Of a stretch of 64,000 nt of DNA, positions 41,201 to 53,649 are shown piece after piece. This DNA comes from Bolinopsis microptera (Eukaryota > Ctenophora > Tentaculata > Lobata > Bolinopsidae). The DNA lies in NCBI RefSeq assembly GCF_026151205.1, contig NC_087074.1, positions 18,923,240-18,987,239 on the forward strand. The letters are read 5' to 3'. Position 1 is the first letter of the stretch, and each line of letters starts with the position of its first letter. The position numbers and the translations under genes are program-made. The notes beneath the pieces were generated by a model. It was not told where the DNA came from, searched no databases, and was given only the letters and a program-made list of their open reading frames with translations.

Positions 41201-44200
41201 TCCGGTTAATTCGGGATTCTTGGTCCCGGTCCCGGTCCCGGTCCCGGTCCCGGTCAATCACTCAAATTTGCCGGGATTTTGACCGGGATCTTTTACATAA
41301 TTTCATTCACTGCGATTTTAAGTTTTTCCTTTCATTCATTGTGAATTTCATCTTTAACCATCCTCTGAGCCAAATACAACAATGTTTAAAATTGCTAAAC
41401 AAGTTTGAGTAATAAATTATGATCATGAATTAACCAGTAATCGACCGGAATTCCCGGTACCGGGACCCGGTACCGGGATTGGCAATTTTGAGCTATCCCA
41501 GTCCCGGTCCCGGTCCCGGTCAAGTCACATTTTTCATCCCGGTCTCGGTAAATTGATAATCTCTTTGAATCTCAGTCCCGGTCCCGGTCCCGGTCAAGTC
41601 ACATTTTGTATCCCGGTCCCGGTCACGGTCAGGCCTGAAATCATGTCCCAGTCACCTCCTGGTTCCGACAAGGCTAGTAAATAAAGGGTCATACTTTTAT
41701 GACACCGTGGTTATTGTGAAAAGATAATAATGAAGGTATAATGATTGTCTTATGACTTATGCTTTTGAACGAACATTGATCGAAAGTTGGCACTATGCCG
41801 CCAGAGTGCCGCCAGAGTGCCACCAGAGTGCCACCAGAGTGCCACCAGAGTGCCGCCAGAGTGCCACCAGAGTGCCACCAGAGTGCCACCAGAGTGCCAC
41901 CAGAGTGCCGCGACAGTGCCATCGGGATACGGATGTATGACCGTTTTACCAACTTTTGTGTTGACGTTATTATTCGCCCTCTTTGTCGTTTTTACTCTGT
42001 TGGACTCTCTAGTTTTCTTAAGGATAGGGGCGGTAGTTAAGTGTGTCCCATATCCTATCACCTTACCTAATCGTCCGATATACAGGGTAGTCATTTACTC
42101 TGGGCCATATTTATATATATTCTGAAGTTTATATTCTATGCATTACACGATTGTTAAGTTTTAGACAACAAATAACTCACAAGGTTAATGTGTATTACAC
42201 TGCGTAAAGCTACAATTATCCTCATGGAAGGTTTTACAATAAGGGTAGGATGACAGGGGATGGTTGAGTTGGCCATGAGTATAATGGAGGCATTCAATAT
42301 TGTAACTGTAAATCATTGTAACACATTATGTGTATAAGCTAAAACTCCCGCTAACTGTAATATCATCTAATTATATCTTAACTATAATACATCATGACTA
42401 AAGTGAGTAAATTGTTTTATTGTTTGCATTGAAATGTTTGCATTGTCTACGCGTTTAACACGGATATGTTTAACGTTCCATGTAAAACTGCCCCGGTAGT
42501 GACTTACCCGATTTCCACTATTTCATCATTTCCTGTTCTACTGTAATAGATAAAAGACGGTAGAGCAGATTTTATTACTCACGAGCTGTTGTAGTTCCAA
42601 TTTACATTAATTGACAATGCACATTTTGTTAGTGTGCCTGCTAGTCAATAAACCCATGACCTATTGGCAATCGTCCAATTAGAGCAATGACAGATACATA
42701 TTATACTGATAACGTATTTCTTACTAGGCTTACTAGATATTATCTTTTGCTTTTGTGTATATTAAATTTGGCAGTTCTATTTTGAAAACTGATAACCCAT
42801 TTGCTTAACGTCAATAATATCAGATATCAGTTTTTTGACACATATTCTTTCTTGAAATTCATGATAAATATTATTCATTTTGAATATTTAAAGCTGTTGG
42901 ATTACCCGTTCTTCTAGCAGGTGCAAATAAGACATGAAGAACGTGTAAGCAAGTAACTTATAATTTAAGGCCTCAATTATGTTGAGGCCTTAAGGTCATA
43001 ATATGTTGCAGCCAGCCAGACGTGATAAGCACTCAATATTGGTATTTGATACATACACAGTACACTGTATAGTGTCTATTATACACACCACCAGAGATTA
43101 CATAACAGCATTACTCTTTTAACATATTTTCAATCTCTAAATTTGTTTGTACCCAGTTTTTACCAAGCTGCCATGACAGCTTTGACACAATATCTAAAAG
43201 TGTTGTAAAAAGTAACAATAGGGCAGTACGCTCATTAGTACAGGAACAGAGAAAGCTTTTGCTTTGGGCCACTTTTTACCACTTTTTCCGCCTTTTTTGT
43301 TTGTAGAATATCTTAGGTTGTGAACATCGTCGAACGCTGTGAATGTTTATCGTATCAATGAGAAAAACTTTTCCCGTCAGATAATCAGTCAATTGGATAA
43401 TTACGTAATTAGCTAATTACCAAAAATGTAAATAATTTTATTGGCTCATAGTGACCGAAATTGAGGAGAAAAGTAGTTTCTAGAAAAACATTTTGCAGGA
43501 AATTTGGTAGAATTATTATTGTTATTTGACAATATTTGGTTTGATCGAGGACACCAATGTGCAGATATAATCCGGCAGTAATTAATATTCCGTTAATTTC
43601 AACGACCTGTAACAAAATAAAGAAGGCAAAAGAAGGGCCGGTCATTATTTAATTGATATTGCCTGCATATGCAGAAAAAAATGTTACAAGATAACTCATC
43701 CGCAATCCGCATTTAATTTAATTGTGATGAAGGAGCACTAAGAGATTAAGAGCAGCACATACGAACTTTTGACTATGGAATTTAATCAAAAGTTCGTAAG
43801 TGATCTGCTAATCAGACTGCAACACTGTTTTCTGTAACTCAACGACTACAGGCCATAAAACTCGTGTTTTGAAAGTTATCCTCTGTACTTGTATCACTGA
43901 CCCACGCTTTTTTGCATATTATATGTATTTCAGCCCATTTTTTATTATGTTTGTTTTGATTTGCTGTACATATTTATATTATGCTATTTTATATTATAAT
44001 TTTGTAATTTCATGATACATATCATGTTTAATGTTTAACCATTCCGATATATTATATTATATTATGTGAAACTCTCCGAAAGAAACTCGTTGCTTCATCA
44101 TCAATTACTAAATTACAAATTACTAAATTACAAGTTCAATATCGTACTTGGTCCACGAGACAGTGAAGTCCTCGAACTTTATCTGGGCTAAGTTTGGAGT

Positions 44201-47200
44201 AGAGGTATCCAGCAAGTCTCCTTGTAGTTGTATCAGTACTACTGGCAGCACAAAGTCGGACTTTATCTCTGAAACAGTGAAATAGTGAAATGGTGTTAGT
44301 CGTTAGAGGTGAAATGGTGTTAGTGAAATGGTGTTAGTGAAATGGTGTTAGTGAAATGGTGTTAGTGAAATGGTGTTAGTGAAATGGTGTTAGTGAAATG
44401 GTGTTAGAGGTTCGTACAAAGACGAGCTGAGCTGCTGTTTATTTGGTATTTTATCGTGAATAAAATAACCGAAATTATGCTTAGCTTAGGCTAGGTTTGA
44501 CAAAAAACTACCGAACTTTTCGCCAAATTATTCCATAATGTTTACCAAATGCTCATTCAGGATGGTAAAACTATTACATACACATCAGAAAGCTGAACAA
44601 AGACCCGATTGTGTTTTAAAAGTTTTGGAAGTTCCAAAAGACACCCTCAGACTAATACAAAATAAGACCTCTAAACTGGGAGTAGAAAACAGTATGAGAT
44701 CAGAAAAAGATTTAGCTGCAAAACTGATGAATTCAGAGGACGTTTGGGCGAGGGAAACACATAATGTAACGGTTTTTAGTGACACATTCATAGTGACATG
44801 CCTGTTTCCTCTTACAGTCATTGGGGTTATGTTATTTACATTATTACTTTATTAGTGTTATGACTTATTTTTAATTTATGACATTATGACAGAGCTCCTA
44901 TTATTTTATCAGATTTTTCAGTGTTTTTAAGATTTGAAAGTGGGGATGATCGTTGGAATGTTAATTTGCGGAGAATCGCAGAAAATTCTGTAAAAGAAGG
45001 GATTTAAATTTAGTATTAATCTTCTTATGTTTTGTACAGTTATTTGAAGTAAATTAAATTCCATGTTTCATATATGGGTAGAGTACAGTTACATGGCGTA
45101 TTGATCAATGATCATTGACCATAGATTACATATTTGGTTTTCCTGCTTCAACAGATTACAAATGTGTTACCTAGCGTTATGAGCGGAAGATTCGTATTCA
45201 TTTTAAAATTTGAAGAACCAGAATCTATAAATTTTGTTATACAGTATACAGTGTTTAAATACAGTATTTAATACAGTATACACATTACACAGTTATCTCT
45301 GGGCACAGTATCTGGATAGTATTTAAATTAATGGCAATTAATTAAATCTCGATTAATTTTATTACTGCTCAGCGTTTTCATATTACAAAGGCAATTATGA
45401 GATAGGAGCAGGCACAATTATCTAGATAGGCATAATGGAACAGCGAGCGTGCCAACCGAATATCAGGTGAGGCTTACCACGTGACAAATCTGCAAAGCAC
45501 GTGGTAAAGAACGCAGCTTGCACGTGACAGGTTGCTATCTTTACCTTACGCACGTGGGCTATGGATCGGGGTCACGTGTAACCCCAGAAGATGTACCACG
45601 TGGTGCACGTGCACGTGATCATACTAGTGGAGTAGAGCAGTGTGATGTCACGTGGTGGGGGGCACGTGGGCAGTAATAAATTAGATGTATTGTACAGTAC
45701 GTAGCTATCATTAGGTTGTAAAATTGTACTGCTTCTGATGTCCTGTCATCAGAGTATTTTGTTATGTTTGATCTATCACTGTACCTTTCATTGTACCTTT
45801 TATACTTGCTTCAGCTACAACCAAACGTTTTGCCGCCCTGCTATTTTAATCAAATAACCAGTTCTTTCGTCTTATTTAATAGCTAAGTTCGAGACAGTAT
45901 ATAAGTATTATATAATATAGCATTGTCTACAGTGCTCTGTATGTGATGCCTGAAACCTCTTTGTCAACTTATATTTTAGTGTATAATCGGGCTCATCTAG
46001 TTCTAAATTTGAGTTTTAATCACGATATTAATTAACTTTAAACGCTGTTATTCTGAGACTATTTACATGAACTACGTTTAACATTTTTAAATCTGTATCA
46101 AACTTCATGACGTACGACAGTTGTTGGTACCTACCGCAGATAATGTGCACGGTTTTTCTCATTTAAAAACTTATAAAACTTTTGAAACTTTGATCAAGTT
46201 ATGCCCGCTCTAGAGATAAACCACGCCTAATGTCGCACTTTGATAATTTTGTTACTATACCAGTAATCTATCCTGTAAATGTGAATTATTTGATAATCTA
46301 CTTCCTTTAGCTTACAATAATCCTAGTTTATGTTGTCGTTCCCGCTTGATACTCTATAGTCTATACTGTAGTCTTACGTTATTGTATGTTACGAATTTCT
46401 TGGTATTATGGTATCGTTTTAGTTGTTTAAACTAAAATACAATCTAAAGTTTCCAATTAACAAGGCCTATAGAGAAACTAGCCTAATTTATAACAACTTA
46501 AATCATTCCATCCGCTCACAAGTTGTAGGACCATGGTAGATTGAACAAAAACTAAGAGATATGGGAAAAGACCAAGAAGCTCCCCCGACTTACGAAGAGG
46601 CGGTCCAGCCAGGGTCTGAACCGCACTCTGGCGCCGCCCTGCCGCACCCAGCCGCACTACACACCGCCCCGCCACCATCCTACGTGCCAGTAGAGGGCTA
46701 CCCTGCTCCGCCAGAGAGTTACCAGCCGGGGGGATACAGTGGTTACACAACAACAGCAGGGTACCCAGCACAACCCTACCCAGCACAACCCTACCCAGTC
46801 CAAGTACAACTCTACCCTAGTCAGCAGTACCCAGGATCATGTCATCCAGTACAACTGCACTCTGCCTACAACGCAACCCCCTCAGTTACAGTTGTAGGAG
46901 CTCAGATAAGGAGGGGCCCTGATTACTCGGACAGTACTAGCGACTTAAGGAACGTGGGTAGGTTATAAGAGTTAGTTGGGGGTTTCAACCTCGTTCTGCT
47001 TCATTTTGCCTCATCCCAATTTTGCCATTTTTGGCTGCCCGAATGAGGCAGAATGAGGCAAATTTCAGCAATTTTATCTCATTCCCTAAACGTCCAAGAG
47101 ACTTGAATGTTAGTTTAACATAACCGCAAAAGCCACATTTATATACAAGTCATAAAGCAACACAAGGTCTCCAGTGCTTTGTTTGAAATATATCGACAAA

Positions 47201-50200
47201 AAACTGTTTTTTGGCTCAGCGAGCCAAAAATAGCACTCGATTTTGGTAACTTGAGCTAGGAAGGCCGTAGGGAACTTATGAAGCAATATAAGCTCTTCAA
47301 TGCTTATTTTTAGAGATATCGACTAAATTCAGTCATTTTGGCTGCACGCACAAGGAAAGGTATCAAATTAGGCAACTAGTTTGATATTTTTTGTGCTCAA
47401 ATTATCAAGATGTGCTTTTCAGTTGCGAATAAAGTGTTCTCTTAATAAGTTACCCTCAAATTAAATATGGAGTTCCACCAAAAAAAGCACCGAGGGATTA
47501 AGGTGATAGGGGTTAAAGACCCTGAAATTACAGGCGATGGGTGAGACAATTGTTTGAATTTGGTCATAAAATCACTTTTTACTCTCATCATATTTGATCA
47601 GAGCTGCTGGAGACGAACAAGAAGAATAACCGGAATATGAGGTTAACACTTAAAATTGAATTTGGGGTAAAGTTAACCTCATATTTCAAGAACAAAGGCA
47701 AAATCAAAATCCTGAACATAACGTTTTTGCGTGACACCCCAAAAAACACATGTGCCAAGTTTCAGCTCTTGGTTGTGGCCAGTCTTTTTTTCAGTTTAAG
47801 TTAAAGTTTTACATGTAATAACAGGTAAACCTCAGTATTTGGCGCGCGATATCTCAAAAACATAAGGTCAGATTTCGGTCCGGTTTTTTTCTTCTTGTTC
47901 GTCTCCAGCAGCTTTGATCAAATATGCAAAAACTGGAAAAATAATTTTTACCCAATTATAGAATGCAGGAAGTATGGAAATGTAACATTTCTAACCAGCC
48001 CTACTCCCAGGAATACTATCCATGATAACCTGCCTATTCTGCTGCTGTCCATTTGGCACTATCGCCCTGTACAAGGTGTACCAGAGCAATGAGTACGCTA
48101 AGATAGGGGACAGACAGTTAGCGGATATATCCCTCCACTCTGCGAGGAAGTGGGCACTGCTGGGCATCATTATAGGCATTGCTACGTACATCATGTGGTC
48201 AGTAAGGAACATGCTGGGATAGACATACACCATAACATGCTGGGATAGACACCAGGATGCTGATGCGTGTTTTAACCAGGACTTGTTTTTAAAACGTTAA
48301 GATTCCAGAGCCACAGCTGAGTTGCTTCAATGCTCGCTCTCTGTTGAGAAGAAAAGCTGCACGATTCTGGGTGATCAATTGTTGTGAGAATACTTATGGG
48401 TGTGTACGATGATACCCAGGAACCAGATTTCCAATCAAAATGTCAGAATCATGTCATAAAGACGTACTAAATACAACATTGTTGCACTGGTAGTGGTACC
48501 GTGACCTAACAAGACATTTCAAACTTTATTTGAAAATGTAAATAGTTTGAGCTCTTAGATCTTTAGATAACAGGTTTGTGGTGCGGTGATGAAAGCTGAA
48601 CAAGCTGCCGTCAAGAGTGAAATGAACCTACCTACTTTGATACGTCTGTTACAATATATTTGAGGAGTCCTCACTCTCCTCACGTCCAACAATGGCGTTT
48701 CTCTTGTCGCTAATATGTATAATATATATAATATCCATTATCCAAGTTTCCTATTTTCACTAGGATTTAAAGATTTAAATAACAATTGGTACAAAATTGT
48801 AAGATGCTGCTGTTTTTTATTTTACCTGCATTTGTTCTTCTGTTTTTTATTGTTTTATTGGATTAAACCCGAAATAGTGGTTTTTCTCGAATCGCACCAT
48901 AAAGTCAAGTTTCAAACATTTTATTGCAAAATCAATCAACATTGCATCAATTGCATGTATGATATGTAAATTGCTGATCTGGAACAGAATTTGCAAAACC
49001 TATAAATTAAATAGGATTGTGGATTGATCACAGAATTATATTATCCATAATATACATATTTGGAAAACTAGAGTCATGACGACTCGACCGATAGCCATTA
49101 ATACCTCAAAACTCACTGTTAATTCGCATTGTAGAATAATGACATTATAGCAACGAAAAAACAATTAATGCAGGTTTGGAAAGAATTGTCATATTTATCT
49201 TGTCGAATTTGAAAATTAGGATGTCGCATGTTGACCTTCTCGCGCCTTCTCTTCTATCCCGTCTACTCAATCTCACTAAATTACATATTCAAGTAGAAGA
49301 ATCAGAAAGGTCGGGAATCACCGGGAAGCTTGAACAAATCTCTAGTCAGTACGAACGTGGCGTTTTGTGGCATCACTGCGTTTAAGGAAGACTTCTCTCA
49401 ATCTAGACTAAGTTCAAGTTTACCTAAGTCAAGTGATGACGTTAGAGATGACGTCATTTTCATCGGTTAGATGGTTTTTTCAAGCCAACCAAATTCAATT
49501 CTTAAGTAATGTTTATTTCCAGTCAGGGCTGAATCTGTCTACTAATTATAACTTGAAGACGATTGGTTCTTTTAAAATTCTCCAATAAATCACCACTTTT
49601 ACCCTTGTCTCAAGTCTCGAGAGAAGGGTTTCCTACAAGTGACTGATGTGTCTTGTGTCATGTGACATTGTCATCTTGAAATCAATATTACTATTAGGTT
49701 CGGAAATGTTATAACCAACGTGAATAATCAGCTTAGCTCATAAACATTTTGATGTCTCAAATCTTTTGAGTGGTGAAACCTAAAAGCTTAGTGAGCAACT
49801 TTATCAAAGAGCGTTTAAATATGTATTTTCCTGTTGTAAATTATAAATTCCCCGTTTAAAAGTCCACAAGTAAAGTTTAAGTTGTTTGTCTGTGAGTAAG
49901 AACACACATACCAGTACTCTGTTTAGAGACCGTAACTTTAACTACAGGTATGAGCTGAGGTTTAGAGAACGTACCTTTAACTACAGGTATGAGCTGAGGT
50001 TTAGAGTACATATACCTTTAACTACAGGTATGAGCTGAGGTTTAGAGAACGTACCTTTAACTACAGGTATGAGCTGAGGTTGAGAGCTGCTGTCTAGATC
50101 AGGTGGTACTGCGGAGGTAGTTCGGACTCGGTTTATTGGCGTTCTCAGGGAGGTCGCATACCTGGGTAAAATAAATATCTTTAAAGTTAAGTAACTTATT

Positions 50201-52078
50201 TAGGGAGCGGAGGTCGTGTATCTGGGTGAAAAATCTTAAAGTAACTCAGTATAAGAAATCCTCTTTAAACATTCAGACAATTATTTAATGTTTGTTGGAG
50301 TGTACCACTGTTTTTAATTTGTAATAATATAATGCTATACTAAGTTTTTGTTTAAGAAAACAAAACAAAACAGAATCAAAATTTAACATTTTTCAGGTTC
50401 TTACCGCATAGTTTCTAGTAACTGTTCGTAGAGCCGCTTGGAGAGGGTAACTTTGAGTCCTTGTGGTATCTTAGCGCTGATATTTGTTTGTACAACTGAT
50501 AACTGCAAAGTTATTTGTATGACTGCAAAGTTATTTGTATGTGAAAGATGGGTCTAGCTACTCGAATTTTTTAGGGCGAATAATTTCAAATAAATTAAAA
50601 TTAAAAGATTCCCGTCCCTGAGTTATCTACAAAACATGAGGATTCAAATAACGGGTAATAATGTAACTGATAGCGTGTTTGGTAACTGGTAAGTGGTAAC
50701 CTTTAGAAAAGTCAGGCCCCGTTTTTATTTAAAATCTTAACGAAATGATGATCGTTCATCATCCAAAAGAAAAAAAAAATTAGGGATTGCAGGAAACTAC
50801 TTGCAACCTCGACAAAATCCCCAAAATAATAAGCCCAAACCCTTATAAAAACACGACCTTAAATAGGTTTTTTAGTCAGAGCTAGCAAGCAGCAGAGAAC
50901 GAAAAATTCTCCCACATAGCTGATAGATTCAACCAGGGTCTAGCAGCACGGAACATACATGTACCTACTTGTAATGTACCTACTTGTAATGTACCTACTT
51001 GTAATGTACCTACCTGGTTGCGGTGAAGGACTTGGCGCTGTTCTATACACACGTTAAAAGTAGTATCGTGTAAAATAGGCTTGTCATCTATACTCAAATC
51101 AGTAGCCGAGGTGGGCAGTTTGGCGGAGTAGATGTGAATGGTGTCTATATCCACACACACCTGAAATAAGTAGCCGTGAGACACGTGGTGTGACGTCATT
51201 ACACGTGTTGTGACGTCATAACACGTGTTGTGATGTCATAACACGTGGTTTAATCTCATAACACGTGGTTTGATCTCATGAAAAGAGGTGTGACGTAAAA
51301 TTTTGCCATTTTCCCGCATTAGGTATTTCAGTATTCTTGGTGTTTTTTACAATTTACAATCAATCGTTCGACGTATTAGAAAACATACAATATCCCAGTC
51401 AACTGAACGTTCGGTCGAAGCGAAAAAAGATTTCGGTTGAAAGATACTATCAGGGCTATTATAATAGGCTAGGGCCAGGGGGGGGGACCAAAAAACAACA
51501 TATAATTGTAGGGGTTAAAGAAGTTTTTGTAGCGGAGGGGGGGGGGGGCGGATGGATCGGGAGTTACGCCACTGACACGTCTTGCTGTGGCGTCATATTT
51601 TATATGAATAAGTTCAATAATAATTTTTGCATAATAATTGCAATTTTCTTATTTTATTGTGGTTGAGGGAGGAAAATATAATATAGTAAAACCCCGATTT
51701 ACCGCGAACCCCGATTTACTGCGACTGTTTCCTTTCCCCAAACTCCGTGATAAATGCGGGTTTTACAGCGTATAGCGGACAGCGTATACCGTTGTTCGCA
51801 TTTAACTATTAACACGACAGAGCAAGGGAGCAAATGTTATCTTAGGAAGCGCTGGGGTGGTTATTGATAACAACGGCGGGATAGGGTGGGATAGAGTGGT
51901 ACATTAACTTGGTTAGAGTGGTACATAGAGTGGTATATTAAGATGATAATAATGGCATCCATGAAAATGCTTTTTCGAACAGACACCAGGAATGCAGTTA
52001 ACAGTAATTGGTACGCGCCATAACGACGAATAATGGTGCTTCGGCTATTTGAACTTGTGGAATGTACGTAGGTTCTCA

Positions 52079-52139
<61 letters not shown>

Positions 52140-53613
52140 AACCACCCCGCGGTTCTCCCCCTCTTCTCCCCCAGGCCTGCAGCCCTTCTGCTCTTGTTCT
52201 GAAGCCCTTTTCCTCACATTCTCCAACGCTTGCTCTATGATCAGACAGTACTCCACTATTTGCCCTAATTGTGGAGCTTTTGACAGTGTCTGCACCAGAG
52301 CGCAGCCCTCTAATAACAGGATCTGTTAATGGCTGGCGCAAGGCCGTTCAAAGTATAATACATACTGTTAATGGCTGGTGCAAGGCTGTTCAAAGTACCG
52401 AACATATTGATACTTTGTTATTACTGATAATTGATAAGGAGTATCAGGTCCAGCCAACAGGGCAAAGTTGTCTTTGTGTAATGTCTGGCCGACAAAATAC
52501 AAATAGTAGAGTACGAGATATTTGGATAAGTAGATACTAATTTCACCTTCAGTGCTTAACTAGTTAATCGTTATCGCCACCACTTTCACTCTGTCAAAGT
52601 GACAACTCATTTTTTTCACTCTTTTTCCTGAAAGTTTCTCCGAATAACCTAGGAGCACAAAGTGTTCTCCTGGTTTGTTAAATAGCTAATACAGCTACAA
52701 TAAGGGATTGCATAATGCATAATGAAGCAGGTTATGTGCGAAGTGTGATCCGAGACCGAGTTAGCTGTGTCATCAGTGCGAACTGATGCTTGTCGGTATT
52801 CAGTGCTGTAGTCGCCAAAGTGGACCGGGTGTCAAGTGATTCAGCCACACCAGCGGGTTTGTTAGTGAGTCTGTAGTTAACTAACAGTGGGGTTAAGTGG
52901 TTCTGTTAAGCTTGTGATTAGTGAGTATTGAGTCTGTATGAGCCAGCAGATCGCGTGATTTAATGCGGGAAATTTACAGTTAATTTATTGACTCAATGAT
53001 TTAAAGATATTCTGGATTACCGTACGGCAATTGTACGATAAGAAGCTGTAACCCCTCTTTTAGCTCTTCAAGCAGCTGAATACATACAGTACCTATTAAA
53101 CCTAATTTTGTTGTAAGTTTTCTACTTGACATTTTATTACGATGTTAACGGGTAAGTTATATCAGCGAATCTGGTCTCTTTCCGAATTATAATAATAGCG
53201 GTGGTAACAGAAAAGTCAGACTTTTTCCGATAGACAAGAAAATAGAGTGGGCGAGTGTGCGTCGCAGTTAAGAGATAAAGACAGACGAAAACAGGCTTCC
53301 CTTGACGATTAGGAATGTAACCATGACAACAACCGTCAACCCGTGCTACCAGGCTTCCTAGTCCAAGTAGGTACTCCTGACAAAGCTCTATCAGGACCTG
53401 TTTTGACAGGTAAGGTAGGGTGGTTACCAGGGTTACGACAGCTTTCCTCGGGATCTGTTACATGTTTTCTCAAATCTGGTCGGTTATCGGTGGGAATATT
53501 GACATATTGTCGGTAAATTTGAGAATATTTGGTAATGTCGGAGTGAAATGTGTTGACATAGACCAGGAATAACGAATACTCAAGTTCCTACTGTCATACT
53601 CCGCTACTCCTGT

Positions 53614-53649
<36 letters not shown>

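Larger units (their letters stand above)
38610..44147. other. Long VPS13D intron without a recognised gene
   Basis: Besides the 72-bp repeat, the double hairpin and the nested foldback/hAT elements, it holds small hairpins (GATCTTTTTGCC around 39175-39215; GGCCTCAA around 42967-42993; a 13-bp-arm pair at 43758-43797). Two kilobases at 42000-44120 show nothing I can name. Confidence 0.6.

Noticed and set aside
51861-52341. Arg/Glu- and Ser/Leu-rich ORFs
   Set aside because: Caused by the CT microsatellite.
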